A stretch of 64,000 nt of DNA from Sambucus nigra. Lineage: Eukaryota > Streptophyta > Magnoliopsida > Dipsacales > Adoxaceae. The notes under the pieces are model-generated. The model saw only the letters and a list, made by a program, of their open reading frames with translations, searched no databases and was not told the origin of the DNA. Location: contig OX422217.1 of the NCBI GenBank assembly GCA_949130495.1, positions 544,055,137-544,119,136 of the forward strand. Reading direction: 5' to 3'. Positions 11,349-23,465 of this stretch are shown in pieces. Numbering within the stretch: position 1 is the stretch's first letter; the number at the start of each line of letters is the position of its first letter. A program made the translations under genes and the position numbers.

Positions 11349-12242
11349 TATTCCGGGACAAAAACCAAACAAAATCCTAAAGGGCCGTCAAGCTCACTAG
11401 ACTCAAACCATAACCCGCCCAAACTTGACTCAACCCAAGGATCAAACGCTTTGCCATAGAAAGATGCCACTTTAGAATAATTCCTACACACTTAAGCAAA
11501 CTCATCAAATGCATAGGGAATATCAAAATATTAAATGCAATTAATTACATTTCTTCCCCTAAATTAATTCTCCCTTTAAACACATGACCTACTTAGAAAG
11601 ACGTCTCCCCCTAAGATAAATCTCCCCCAAACTAAGATACGATAATAATAGGATTAGATAGCATTTCTCCCCCTATCATCATTCTCCCCCTTTTTGTTCG
11701 GGAATAGGCAAAGGATAGAGAACTAATAAACAGCATGTGAAAGCTTAAAGTGATAAGGCATGAAAGCATATGAGCAATAAAAGCAGGGCAAAGACAGATA
11801 TCATATATATAGATACCAAAAAATATACCAATAGAGCACTTGCATATATATAGAGATATAAACACACACATGACACAAAATACAATAAGTTTGCACACTC
11901 GTATGGCAAAAATGTGTCATATGGAAATGGAAGTGTAGGGGTGTGTACTAGCAACAATTAAATTTAGACCCAAACACTTAAGAAACATTCACGGAGTTCT
12001 CATTTTATTGCAAACTTCATCACAGTTAAATATAACCTCATGTGACAATATAAAGATTGAACTCAATGAACAAACATACACAATGCATACAAGACTAGCA
12101 TGATGATGATTCTACAAACCAAATAGAGTCATGACATTAAAGACAACTAGGATAAACGGACATTGTGCAAACCGTTGATATACCATCCAATTCTCCCTCA
12201 ATAAGCATATATATTCTTTTGTTATTGAATGAATATATCAAA
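11349..12242 (-). mobile_element. TR-GAG1 3' non-coding region with repeated PPT-like tracts
   Basis: No coding sense on either strand. On the - strand AGGGGGAGA-like tracts recur at about 11550, 11566, 11600, 11620, 11665 and 11684, in addition to the terminal PPT. Dinucleotide-rich stretches are at 11800-11880. Confidence 0.7.
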
Positions 12243-13649
12243 TGTTTAGGCACATATTCTTCACATTTATTCCCTTAATTTCGGTATTTTTATGATCCCG
12301 TGCAGTGTAAGTAGCTTGGATTTTTCTCAAATGTATTCTACTAACCCCTTTTGGTAAGTATTTCTTGTTTTGTGTATTTCTCATATGCTTTACAGGTATT
12401 TCATGCAAGTTAGTGCGAAGGAGAACTCAAAACAGTGAAAGAAATCTAGAAATGGAGAGTTGAAGGGCATTTTCGTAATTTTTCAGCCTTAGTCCGTAGG
12501 TGGAGCCAACTATAAAGTTGAAGAGATCTAAATTACAAGAATACTGGAAAAAACGGCACCTCAATCCGAGCTAGGGTGAAGAAGTTATGAGGTTTTGAAG
12601 TTGCACGACAATGAAGAGTCTAGATGTGCGGATTTCTGTCATTAATTATGCATTTAATGCAGTGCAACTCTTGGAAAACTTGTTCCACAAGCACTATTGG
12701 CTGTCAATTTCGAGATTTTGTGCTATAAAAGCCCATGCCCTACATCTTTTGAAGGGGAGTTGCAAGAGAGAGGCTAGGTTAGGAGTAGGTTAGAAGTGCT
12801 AGATTGAATTTTAGGGTTAGATTTTGAGAGCAAATTTTCTATTCCTTCAAGAGTTTTCATGAATCGTAGTTTGTAAGAATTTCTGAATCCCAATTCCGTT
12901 CTTGTTGCTGAATTCAAGTAATATCATTTCCATTCTCTTGTTTTATTATTTGCAATTTATTTATAATGTCTTGTAGATCCTTAATGTTGTGTATGAATTT
13001 GTTTTTTTTAATCCAATCATGAGTAGCTAAATTCTCAAGGGTTGGGGTACATAAACTCAATCCTAATACAAATTATTTGTATGGAAAATTAGAAAATAAA
13101 TGAAAATATTGGTTGAATCGTGAATGAAAATCATATATGCATTGTCATATCTTTTAATCTCTCTTGCCCTAGGTACTTGGGATGTTTAAGAATGCTTTGT
13201 ATGTATAATTTGTCATTCACCGCTTTATATTGATCTTTGATTTCATATGATGCGGTCTTGAACCTCATATATGTAATGCTTAGTGATGATAAGGACTGGA
13301 TTTAATCAAGAATTTTGATTTACAATTCTAGTATTCTATACGGTAATTTGTTAAGGATTGAGGGATTGTACCCTACCCTATTTTCTCCCATTTGTTAGAT
13401 CTAATTTCTTTTGCACTTTTCAGTTTGTTTTTAATAGAAATTTTCCCAATCATCATCTTTTTCATTTTTATTTAGAAGTAATAAATCAATTAAATTCTAT
13501 AAAACATTCCCTGTGGATTCGATACCCAGACTTACTACTATACTCCATAAAAGTGTAGTTAAAAGTTTAGGTTTTTTTTTGTATTGAGGTTGGAAGCCGA
13601 TAACAACGACTAGCGTATTACACGGACGCTCGGTTTTTGCACTCGATCA
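12243..13649 (+). mobile_element. Solo LTR inserted in TR-GAG1
   Basis: It starts TGTTTAGGCAC and ends GCACTCGATCA, 1407 bp, flanked by an exact 5-bp duplication TCAAA (12238-12242 and 13650-13654). A TATA box CTATAAAAG lies at about 12723-12731 on the + strand. The run CCCTGTGGATTCGATACCC at about 13510, followed by CTTACTACTATAC, is typical of the 3' part of Tat/Athila-type gypsy LTRs, so gypsy origin is likely. There is no internal sequence. The ORFs at 12611-12793 and 13358-13558 are not convincing genes. Confidence 0.85.
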
Positions 13650-13654
13650 TCAAA

Positions 13655-14474
13655 CAAACATAGGCCTTGGCAATTGCTTTCTTTTAATGCCAAATATTCT
13701 GTTTTTAGGCCTTTGGATCACGTATTTCTTTTAGATCCAATCAACGGTGGCTTACTATCGCAAAGGATTTAATTCATCCTTTCGGAGCCCTTCCCCGTGC
13801 ATATATTAATTTATCATGTTTTCATTTTTCACACAAATCTCACATGCAACGGAATTTGACATGCACTAGTCCTCCTAGGTCATAGATATGTAGATGACTA
13901 GATTGATAGGAGAACACCTCAAAAAGCTCAAATATAACATGTGACATTAAGATTTCAAAAGAGCTCGTGCATGTGTGAAAATAGGCATATAGAAATAGAA
14001 TCCATTTAAACAATACAAAATCCAACTACTCCATAAAATATGGTAAAGAACATAATAAGGATTGAAAATCTAAACCAAAAGTTCTAGCCACATGGGAGCG
14101 TAAACGAAAGGATTCAAACACAAATATATGACACATAAAGTGTGTCAAACTAAAATACACACAAAACAAAATCTTTTTGAGTTTTTAACATTTTTAACCA
14201 AAAATAAATATTTACTCAAAAGGACAAACAAAAATCATTTGTATTATTCATTAAGTGTAAATGAAATAAATAAAACACAAAAGATAAACAAAAATATTTT
14301 TATATTTTTCAATTAATACAAACACAAAATATAATACAAAAAGATAAACAAGTCATGATTTCTAGCATGGGATATGAAATAAGGCGATGACTAGAAAATG
14401 ACTAAACAAGCAGACATTTAGCATATGAATATAGCATGAAGTACAAACGCTAAAGTATGCAAACACTAACACAT
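13655..14474 (-). mobile_element. TR-GAG1 3' non-coding region, part next to gag
   Basis: It is AT-rich with no recognisable product on either strand. A short block with CTTTCGGAGCCCTTCCCC (about 13779-13796) is shared with the equivalent region of TR-GAG2 near 54580-54605, so it is a family feature. Confidence 0.6.
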
Positions 14475-15149
14475 TCATCCATTAGATTTAGCAAGGGAGG
14501 AAGCATGTGTAAGTAAATGAGAATCAACAACCCTATTTTGTAAGGTAACCAAGTCGGATTTCCTAACCCATATTAATGAGGAATGACTATTTTGGGGTGT
14601 AGGAACGTTAACTACCATGGTTACTTTACTATGGGGTTTTCTAGGAATTTGTTTAAGATCTAAACAAAATTTCCTAAGATGACCTTGTCGACCACAATGT
14701 GTACAAGTGAGAACATGTCGAAAAGATTTACTTAAGGAGTGATCTTTAAAAGTATTCCTAGTTGATTCTCCTAAAACATTAGTTTGGGCATTATGAGTAA
14801 ATTCATTACAGGGATTGAAGCCTAAACCACAAGTGTCATTTTTAATTTGGACCGTTCCTAACATTTTATCTAGTTTTTCAGAACGACATTCCAAATCAAA
14901 TTTGACAATACTAGAATCTTTTAATTTATTTTCCAATTCTACAATGTTAGATTCTAGTAAAACATTTCGCTCTTCAAAAGCAAGAAGCTCCTTTTTCAAG
15001 GATTCCATTAAACCCCTAAGGCTATCTCTTTCGCCTTCTACATAATCAAGCTTCTCTTGAAGAGTCCTCACATGTGTCCTAAGGTCTTCTATTAAGGCAC
15101 TATCATCAACGACCTTGACACTCTTTCTTAAACAAGCTTCTAACTTCAA
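14475..15149 (-). CDS. TR-GAG1 gag, C-terminal half (coiled coil and second zinc knuckle)
   Basis: 225 codons on the - strand. Residues from about 20 to 90 are rich in Leu/Glu/Lys with heptad-like spacing (LQEKLDYVEGERDSLRGLME), which predicts a coiled coil. A CCHC knuckle CTHCGRQGHLRKFC (CX2CX4HX4C, 14664-14705) follows, then a tail with IWVRKSDLVTLQNRV. In copia polyproteins a WVPKS-like segment leads into the protease/integrase part, but here a stop follows within about 25 residues. The frame is one base off the upstream gag piece (15146-16354), overlapping by a few bases, so one frameshift separates two halves of a single protein of about 625 residues. The role would be capsid assembly and RNA binding. 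Confidence 0.8.
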   Translation of the reverse strand: MKLEACLRKSVKVVDDSALIEDLRTHVRTLQEKLDYVEGERDSLRGLMESLKKELLAFEERNVLLESNIVELENKLKDSSIVKFDLECRSEKLDKMLGTVQIKNDTCGLGFNPCNEFTHNAQTNVLGESTRNTFKDHSLSKSFRHVLTCTHCGRQGHLRKFCLDLKQIPRKPHSKVTMVVNVPTPQNSHSSLIWVRKSDLVTLQNRVVDSHLLTHASSLAKSNG

Positions 15150-16354
15150 ATTAGTCCTTTTAAATTAATAGATTCTTTATATAATTCATGAAAAGCAATT
15201 TGAAGTTCACTCACATCAACCTCTTCTTCATTTTCACTCTCACTATCTTCTTCACTCTCACTATCATTAAAAACAAGGGAATCATGAACAATGACCTTGG
15301 AAGTGGCATGTGCTATTGTGTCATCAATCGATGAGTTCTCATTATCACTCACATGACTAGCCATAAAAGCCACAAAATTTTTCTTAGTGGGGGAATCGGG
15401 CTTTTCTTCCTTATCACTATCACTAAGGGTTGCATTATATGAAATAGGTCGCTTACCATCTTTCCTTAATTTAGTGGGGCACTCATAAGCCCTATGGCCA
15501 TAACCTTCACAACCAAAACACTTATTAGACTCGTCCCTATCTAAATGTTCATTACTAGGTTTAGGGATTTTCTCGGCTTTAGAAATCTTCTCGCTTTTAT
15601 CATGTTTAGAAGTATCAAATTTCTTAAAATCATTTTTAACTTTATCTTTGTTAAATTTAAGAAATTTTCTAAATTTACGAGCAAACAAAGCCATGTCTTC
15701 CGAGTCACTATCACTATCGCTCGCTACTACTTGTTTGACCTCTTTTCGGGCTTTTAAAGCAACACCCTTTTCAATTTTCTTTTCAGTTTTAGAGGGAAAC
15801 ACATCCAGTTCATAGGTTTGTAAATCACCTACAAGATCTTCTAATTTCGTAGAGGCTAAAGTGGGTAAAGAATTTAAAACGGTCACCTTTGGAATAAATC
15901 TATCGGGTAGGGACCTTAAAATTTTCTTTACAACACGTACGTCAGGTATTTTCTCTCCCAAGGTAAAGGATGAATTAACAATATCAGAAAGTCTAGCATA
16001 AAATTTATCAAAGGTTTCTTTTTCATCCATTTTGATAGTTTCAAATTGAGTGGTGAGGTTTTGGAGTTTTGAAGCTTTAACGACACTAGTTCCTTCATGA
16101 GTTAATTGTAAAATATCCCAAGCTTCTTTAGCGGTTTCACACGTCATAATACGTCGGAATTCATCCGGTGCGACAGCTCTAAACAAGGCATTTAAACCTC
16201 GGGAATTAAAGTTAGCAAGTTTAAACTCATTTTCAGTCCATCTATCAGCGGGTTTTAAAACACGTTCATTTTCAACTAAGTAAGTTGGTGGGGAATATCC
16301 GGTAACAACAGACATCCAAACTCTCTCGTCGATAGATTTTAGTGACGATCTCAT
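15146..16354 (-). CDS. TR-GAG1 gag, N-terminal half (UBN2 domain, first zinc knuckle)
   Basis: 402 codons from ATG at 16354. Residues about 1-190 match the UBN2 / copia-type gag core (SIDERVWMSVV, AKEAWDILQLTHEGT, KILRSLPDRFIPKVT). A Lys/Asp-rich linker and a CCHC knuckle CFGCEGYGHRAYEC (about 15479-15520) follow, then an acidic stretch. The true protein started earlier: the same frame upstream reads FPIFDGSNYAYWKA, then a TGA at 16355-16357 directly before this ATG, so a single stop interrupts the N-terminus. The C-terminus shifts frame into 14475-15149. Otherwise it is well kept, which suggests recent origin from a functional copy. Confidence 0.9.
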   Translation of the reverse strand: MRSSLKSIDERVWMSVVTGYSPPTYLVENERVLKPADRWTENEFKLANFNSRGLNALFRAVAPDEFRRIMTCETAKEAWDILQLTHEGTSVVKASKLQNLTTQFETIKMDEKETFDKFYARLSDIVNSSFTLGEKIPDVRVVKKILRSLPDRFIPKVTVLNSLPTLASTKLEDLVGDLQTYELDVFPSKTEKKIEKGVALKARKEVKQVVASDSDSDSEDMALFARKFRKFLKFNKDKVKNDFKKFDTSKHDKSEKISKAEKIPKPSNEHLDRDESNKCFGCEGYGHRAYECPTKLRKDGKRPISYNATLSDSDKEEKPDSPTKKNFVAFMASHVSDNENSSIDDTIAHATSKVIVHDSLVFNDSESEEDSESENEEEVDVSELQIAFHELYKESINLKGLI

Positions 16355-16470
16355 TCACGCTTTCCAATACGCGTAGTTTGAACCATCGAAAATAGGAAAT
16401 TTTGAAAATGGGGCAAAAATCCATTTTAGCCAAAAATTAAAGGATCTTAACGAAATAAATTATCGTTTTT

Positions 16471-16483
16471 GGCTCTGATACCA
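16471..16483 (-). other. Primer-binding site of TR-GAG1
   Basis: TGGTATCAGAGCC on the - strand, complementary to initiator Met-tRNA, lies three bases inside the 5' LTR. Confidence 0.9.
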
Positions 16484-16486
16484 ATT

Positions 16487-18136
16487 TGAAAAGTGGAATC
16501 CCCGGGTTTTGAATAATTCACTCGATTAAAATATTTAATTTCCTTTTCAATCTAAAACACAATAGAGATGATGCGGAAGCATTGTAAAACAGGTGATGGT
16601 TCAACTTTCAAAAATAACAACAAGTTTTAATTTCTTCAAAACAAATTAAAACATAATTCAAGTCCTAGAATTTGCCTAAGTCATGATTATTCATTTAAAC
16701 AAAGTTAGGCGAAACCAGTTTTAGCAAAAGACTTGAATAAACCAAATTTACCCAATATTTAATTTAAGCCCCAAATTAAATGAGTGTGATAATTAAACCA
16801 AATTTTATCTTGAATTTATCCTAAGCATGGATTCTAAATTAATGAGCAAGATAAAATAAACAATGTCACACTACGCCGAGATGTACGAGGAAAAATCCAA
16901 GATGGGAAACAACCTCGGACGGCCCTAGCCACAAGTCCACTTGATACGGAATTGCAATTACAAGACAGATAGACTTGCAACGACTGACTCGATCCCTCTC
17001 AAGCCTCGACGCTCCTTCTCGTAGAAACCTCTTCCTAGCGGATAACCAACGGAGCTCCACCGCGGTCTCGGAATCCACCGATGGGACTTTATATGGTCAC
17101 CGTCACCCAAGCATGGAGCCTTTCTCCGTGTGGGTAGAATCTCAACAAAAGTCTTCTTTGTGATGGGGTGTAGAAGCAAACCCGAAACGTCTCTTGAATT
17201 CGGTAGAGAAAACCGGTGCCAAAAACTCCAAGTAAGGATATGTATATATAGAACTTGGAATAAACAACAATGGGTGTAAACTAAGTGTTTAAAGATTTTT
17301 CTTTAAGTTGAAGAACACTCAAACATGAACATTTTCCTTTTTAAAATGATCTCTCAAATTCTCTCTAGGAGATGTATTAGGATGGAAAAGTTGTCTTGGA
17401 AAATGTGTTTCCCGCACATAATAATGTATGAAAAAAGTTGGTTGAAAACCAAGTGGAGGAGTGGGGAAAAACTGCAAAAAACTGCCAAATAACTGTTCCC
17501 GCTGGAATCTCGTTCGAACGAACGTGATTCTCGTTCGAACGAGACTTCTAACGAGTGACCAGCCTGGGCTCGTTAGAAGTTCGTTAGATACCTCATTAGA
17601 ACGAACATTCGTTCGAACGACATATCGAACGACATATCGAACGACTGACCAGTTAGGGTTGTTGGCAAAACTCGTTCGAACGAACCTGGTTCGAACGATA
17701 AAACTCGTTCAAACGAAACTGGTTCGAACGACAAAACTCGTTCGAACGACATTTCTAACGAACGACCAGAAAGGTTGTAAAATTCGATTTTGGCCCAGAA
17801 ACTTTTATATACTTATTTTTAAAGTTCTATTTGATTCTTTCTGAAAATAAAATGCAGTTTTTATTACACCTAACACCCAATACAAATTGTTCCAAGCTCC
17901 TATATAAATATAATTACATTCATACCTTGGGAGCAGGGAACCTTAGTTGATGACGTAGAAACGAGGCACGCAAACCGACATTTTGATGAAGCTTTAAATT
18001 CTTTGCCACTACGTCTTCAACATACACTTCATAGGCTTGAGAATATTACAATAAATACTATCCTATGAATAAATTTTTTTGTCTGGAATTGAGCCAAAAC
18101 TATATATGGACTCAATTGGAAATTTGTGTCCTTACA
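16487..18136 (-). repeat. 5' LTR of TR-GAG1 (right copy)
   Basis: 1650 bp, TG...CA ends, followed by the GATGT duplication. It is colinear with the left LTR but lacks one palindrome unit, and its array is at about 17510-17770. Promoter elements are as in the left copy. ORFs on both strands here mirror those of the left LTR and are not genes. Confidence 0.9.
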
Positions 18137-18622
18137 GATGTGACTAAGGAAAGTGGATTACCATTGCAATCATAGCAGTGTTAACTGCCTGCGCTACAAT
18201 AACGGCCACATCTGCTGCCGTAACTGTCCCCTGCGATGGCTATGGTTGTGGTGCCTATGGATCCTGTTGAGCCTCTCTTTCATCGGTTCTCATTGCTACC
18301 TTCCTTGATCGAATTATAACAAATAAAAAATATAGAAAAATTAGAAATAATAAATTAACGGCATCTTTTTTTATTCGAAACGCTTCGTGATCTTCAACCA
18401 CTTATGTTCTTCAATATAATTACCAGGAGTAAGCTCTATAGCCTGTTTGTCATCTAAAAACAGATCGAAGTATATGAGTTCATAATTTAAACAAATATAA
18501 TATCAGAAGAACGTAATCTCAAATAGGTAATCATGAATGCAACCGTCCTAATAATAGGTCTCTATGTCAAAGAACGCTGTTCTGAAATCGTAGTAAGCCA
18601 TATAAATCCTAAGGACACTAGA
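18137..18622 (-). pseudogene. Gypsy element B leader and gag N-terminus
   Basis: On the - strand from about 18300, VAMRTDER then, after stops, GTVTAADVAVIVAQAVNTA can be read, an N-terminal gypsy gag style. It joins the gag core at 9658 once TR-GAG1 and one GATGT are removed. 18301-18622 is the untranslated leader. Confidence 0.65.
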
Positions 18623-18623
18623 A

Positions 18624-18641
18624 CCTAATGCTCAAATACCA
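18624..18641 (-). other. Primer-binding site of element B
   Basis: On the - strand TGGTATTTGAGCATTAGG matches the iMet PBS TGGTATCAGAGC with two changes. The following bases GCATTAGGTTCTAGTGTCC are shared with element C next to its PBS (48241 onward), so B and C are relatives. Confidence 0.8.
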
Positions 18642-18644
18642 TCT

Positions 18645-21558
18645 TTAACAGCCTCATCTATTTTAACCATGGGTGATCAATCCTTTATCAAAATGAATAG
18701 GAATCTTATTTGGTTCATTCTTAGCATCAATGTCAAAATCTTTTTAAATTACTAACCACCTATGTTAAAAAAAGTTAGTACCAAATTTTATCTTGCATTA
18801 ATGTAACAACATGTGGAAAATAAATAGTACATTAACCAAACCATCCACACAATTATAATAGTCTGAATCAATCACATGATATATAGTTGAATAAATAATA
18901 CTGAATAAACCATTGGTTTCTAAAAATAAAATCCAACTATAAGTCTAATGTAATAAACTGAATCCAAACATAGTCTGAAAACTAAATGAACAATTGTCTC
19001 TACTAAAGGGGTAACATGACCAAATGAAATACTAAAAAGTAAACCTAGTTCAGAAATGAATAACTGAAGTGTCTAAGCAAACTCCTCTAACCCTCCACAA
19101 ATGATACAGCTACACATCCTTGGAATGAGTCATCAAGTTTGGCATCCCTGTGGCGGGACACCTAAAATGTTTTGGAAATTATTTTTCCATTGGTGAGAGC
19201 CCAAAATCATTTGAAAAATATTTAGCAAGTATTAAAATAGCAGTTATTAGATACAAACGTTAGCCCCGCGTACACTCCCTTGAGTTCCTCACCTCTCACT
19301 TATTGTGCACACCTAATGTTCCCTATTTTACACACCTAGCCATACTACACTGATAAACTAGGTCAAAGTATCTAACTAACCATACTGGGTTGAGATCCCC
19401 CTACCGCCAATACGATACGCTATTGTTAAGCTAATAGTTCATTTTCACCGAATTGTTAATATTGTATCATCCATTTTAAGTTTTCTCATACTTAAATTAC
19501 TTTTAGATATACACTATCTATATTTCTACCATTACACACAAGTCAAATATCCACACTTGTGTGTATATATCACACTATTATATATATACAGATACATCAT
19601 CCCCTAAAATGGCTTCCACGATGCATGCATATTCAACTATCATGCCTATGCACCTCTCATACCAAATCAAGGACTATCAGTTTCGAATGTCTCCTCGAAC
19701 CATAAATCAAACAACACACAATGGAGGCGAAATCAGTCCTAAGTCTTTGGGATACACATATACCTAATGTACCTAAATGACCTACTAGTCCTACTAACAC
19801 ACAACAAATAGTGAGTCACCCTAAGTTCTATATTCTGGGGCACATATCCATACCTTGATTGAATGGCGAAGGTTAGATCGTCCTCTGGGAGGAACCACCT
19901 ATGATAGCAGGTAGCGTAGGTGTGTTTACACACATAACCAATCACATAGTAGGTGTTCACCCAACCTATATATACATATACTCAATAGGTATATACATAA
20001 CCCATCATATAAACCCGTACCTAGTACATATAGCTCTAATACTCAATGTACAATCAATTCTCAATTTTTAACCTCTTTTCATATATTTTGGAGTATCACT
20101 GACTACCTGAAGACACCTAGTTAGCCCTTAATTAATATCAATAGTTAATATATCTTTATCCTACTGGTTTACAACTTGGGTTTACTCATGCACTCCGTAA
20201 CCCGTTCCGATTCCCATAATTCTTTCAATTTCATGTTATGCCCAAAAGATCCTAGTATAAAATTCTCTCCTTTGGTCTAAACCTAGTCATTATCACAGTC
20301 TAATAGAATTTACTATATCCCCCACTATAGTTTAAGAATATCCCAAAAGTCTTTCCATAAATTATTTGTGAATTTATGGCATAAAATTGATAGATTTGCC
20401 AAATGTGGGCAGTCGAATTGATTCCATGAAGAACCCGAATCGATTTGCCTACAAAATCGATTCAGTTATCAAGCCGAATCAATTCTCCCCTGACAATTTT
20501 GTCATCTTCAATTTATTGTTATGAAGTCTATCCATTTTTATCCAACAAAACCCTCATGCATCATACCCAAACTCCGACATAATTCAACCCAACATCATAT
20601 CATAGTATATGAATAGTTTCTAAAGAATTTCTAATACTTAAACATCATTAAATGAACAACAATCAAGAGTTTATCAATGAATTACCTACAAAACCCTAGC
20701 TTCACTTTTTCCATGCATGTTCTTTAAGAAATATAGATTTTAATCTCTTAAAATCTCCCAAAAATAACATTTTGTATTATAAGTTCAAAAAATCAAAACT
20801 CTAACATGAATCCTAATAATTAACATGAATTTAAAATATTGTTTTATCTCAAATCATATGTTCATGCTAGATTTCATGAAGTTCTTCCATGGGTATTATA
20901 ACTTGTTTAAAAACATGCAAGATAATCACTTTCCTTTGCATGATCAGATATGATTTCATTTTTATGTGATGAAGATGTTCTTCCCTTGCTTCCAATCATA
21001 ATTTCAGCAACTTTGGTAATGAGAAAAGGTGTTGAATCTCTAAGAACTCTCTTTTCTTCCTCTTTAATGGCCTCTCCTCTCTTACGATAGTAGTAATCCT
21101 ATCCTCTAACTCAGAGGGGATGATATAGCTTTTCAATTTTAATATTTCTCTCAACCCTAGTCCACCAAATGACCGAAACTCTCTCATATGGTGTTCAGTT
21201 GGTCTATAATTGCCCCGGGACCCGTATATTGTTCTGACTATTTTGACCCTTAGGAATCGACTGTGACCTCGAAATTGTTTTCTCAGTTACTCTACAATAA
21301 TTTCATATCTCGGCCTCAAATAGTCTACACACCACTCTCGGTTAAGGTATAACACCGTCACGTCACTGTCACTCACTATGACATAAAATAATTATTTACT
21401 CTTCACTTAGTAGTTTTATTCATGAACGTTAATCATTCTCTCTCGATTAATATTTTAATCAATATCTAATATTTAATTAATTTAAATTATATCACACATG
21501 CAATTTAAAATAATCGAATTAATTAACAATTAAATACTCAGAAATACGAGGTGTTATA
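18645..21558 (-). repeat. 5' LTR of gypsy element B
   Basis: About 2.9 kb. On the - strand it begins TATAACACCTCG (a decayed TGTAACACCCCG) at 21558 and ends near 18645 in a decayed GGCTGTTAAA. The end region (GGTTCATTCTTAGCATCA on +, about 18712) aligns with the end of LTR C (53380 region). Spaced GAATCGATT-like direct and inverted copies lie at 20410-20490. Short ORFs (19561-19767, 19739-19960, 20996-21187) lack family resemblance. The 3' LTR is not in the window. Confidence 0.75.
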
Positions 21559-22599
21559 ATCTTCTACCCAAAATTGCCAAAAACATTTCAAAAAATTTAC
21601 AAAAAACACACTTTTTCTACTCTTTCTCAAAACAATATCTCAGTAATAAACTAAAGTGCATATAGAATAAGCCACTAAATTAAGATAATCAAACAAAATA
21701 TCATCTCTTTTTTTCCTTGTTGGAGTTTTTTTTCATGTGCAATGCCTCCAGATTATGCAACATGGTTAATGTCGAGCTCTCCCAATCAAGTGATGAATAT
21801 GCAAGAAAATTCCAAGGAGAAAGAACCTGAATTAGATGTCATGTCATCTTCCCCACAACCTTCTCTCCTAGGTACTAGATGTACCCAAACTCAGATGACT
21901 ACAACCTCCTCATCTGCACCTGCATTCATGTAACCCCCTCGGAGTTGTCCCCCAGGCATAGAATTCACCCGCTATCCCCCAAAAATATCAGCATCTACTC
22001 AAGAGACAAAAATGCCAAAAAAATCCAAAAATTACTCAAAAAAATCCAAAAAATACCAAACAATTATTGGAACATTTCTTCATTAAGAAAACCATTTTTT
22101 GGAACACTAAACCCCTTACAAACTCCTAAAATCCACAACAGGATTAATATTATGCTCTTATCCCCAGCATAAACCCTAAACATATTTCATAAATAGAACC
22201 GACAATGCGCCTCCATCCAGGTCTACTAGAATTCCCCAATGGAATCTCAATCTCAAGTCTTCCTCAGCGGAATCCCAAACTTCAAAACAAACACTTCCTC
22301 AGTGAAATTGTTAGATAATACCTTCCCAGTTACCCGTTGTAATCTCCAAGTCAAACTTTCTCCCCATTCATCCACCAGTTTAATTTCAAGATACGACTTC
22401 AATCAAAATCCCCCATAGCTTCCCCCAACAAAGTTATCCCCTCTCAAAACAACATATTCCCTAGCACGATGTCTTAGGATAAATCCTTCCCCGATAGAGT
22501 CTCAAAATAAACACCATCCCCAGTGGATCCACAAATGCATGTGCATCCCCAAAGACAATTTAAAGATTTCCCAGGAGAATAACTCCCCATGTTATAACT
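21559..22599 (+). other. Probable Tat/Ogre-like 3' untranslated region, no gene
   Basis: It is rich in A and C, with short ORFs at 21742-21933 and 21879-22172 that match nothing I know. Phrases such as CCTCAGCGGAATCCC and CCCCAGTGG resemble the long 3' UTRs of Tat/Ogre elements, but this is a weak, style-based call. Confidence 0.35.
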
Positions 22600-23465
22600 T
22601 TAGGTTTGAAAAATTGACCTAGGCCCTAAAAAACTGTCATTACAACCTTAGGTCCTCAGAATTGACCTCAACTCATAGAATCGATCGCTATAACATTAGG
22701 GACTCATAATTGACCTCGGTAAAAAAAAAACGGTTTTCATAGCTTTAGTTCCTCAAAATCGACCTTGACCCGCAAAATCAGCCACTACAACCTTATGTCC
22801 TCAGAATAGAATTTAACCCATAAAATCACTCCCTACAACCATAGTCCTCATAATTGACCTTTTCCCGCAAAATCATCCCCTACAACATTAGGTCCTCAGA
22901 ATACACCTCGACCTGTAGAATTGGTCCCTACAACCTTAGGTCCTCGAAATCAACCTTGACCCGTATAATCAGCCCTTATAATCTTAGGTCCTCAGAACCG
23001 ACCTCGACCCGCATCTACAATATTAGGTCCTCAGAATTGACCTCGACCCACAGAATTGACCTCGACCCTCAAAATCGATCCTCATAACTTTAGGTCCTCA
23101 TAATTGACCTCAACCTGTAGAATCGATCCCTATAACTTTAGGTCCTCATAACTGACTTCGACTCGTAGAATCGGTCCCTAAAATATTAGGTGCTCATAAT
23201 CGACCTCGACCCGCATAATCGATCCTTATAATCTTAGGTCCTCATAATTGACCTCGACCCCCAAAATCGGTTCTAACAATCTTAGGTCTTTAGAATCGAC
23301 CGTGACTCATAGAATCATTCCTAAAATCCTAGGTCATCATAATTGACCTCGACCCATAGAATCGGCCCCTACAACCTTATGTCCTAAAAAGTGACCTCGA
23401 CCCTAGAATAGGTCATTCCTAGCACCATTTTTTATCCTAAAAATCGACCTCGACCCTCTGAACGG
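22600..23465 (+). repeat. Tandem array, about 48-bp period
   Basis: About 18 diverged units built on TTAGGTCCTCATAATTGACC, then TCGACCCGCAGAATCGG and CCCTACAACC. An ORF at 22854-23087 simply reads through it. The unit is unrelated to the 169-bp satellite further right. Confidence 0.85.

Larger units (their letters stand above)
9659..18136 (-). mobile_element. TR-GAG1: copia-type, gag-only LTR retrotransposon
   Basis: The two LTRs (9659-11332 and 16487-18136) are nearly identical. The 5-bp target duplication GATGT is exact (9654-9658 and 18137-18141). In - strand order the element runs 5' LTR, iMet PBS (16471-16483), gag (16.4-14.5 kb), a long non-coding 3' region, PPT (11333-11348) and 3' LTR. 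No protease, integrase, RT or RNase H can be found in 11333-14470. Gag stops just where the pre-integrase domain would begin in a copia polyprotein. This matches the class of terminal-repeat elements with a GAG domain. It must rely on pol from another element. Over the first 118 bp of the LTRs I count two differences, so it is young. It inserted in element B gag. Confidence 0.9.
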
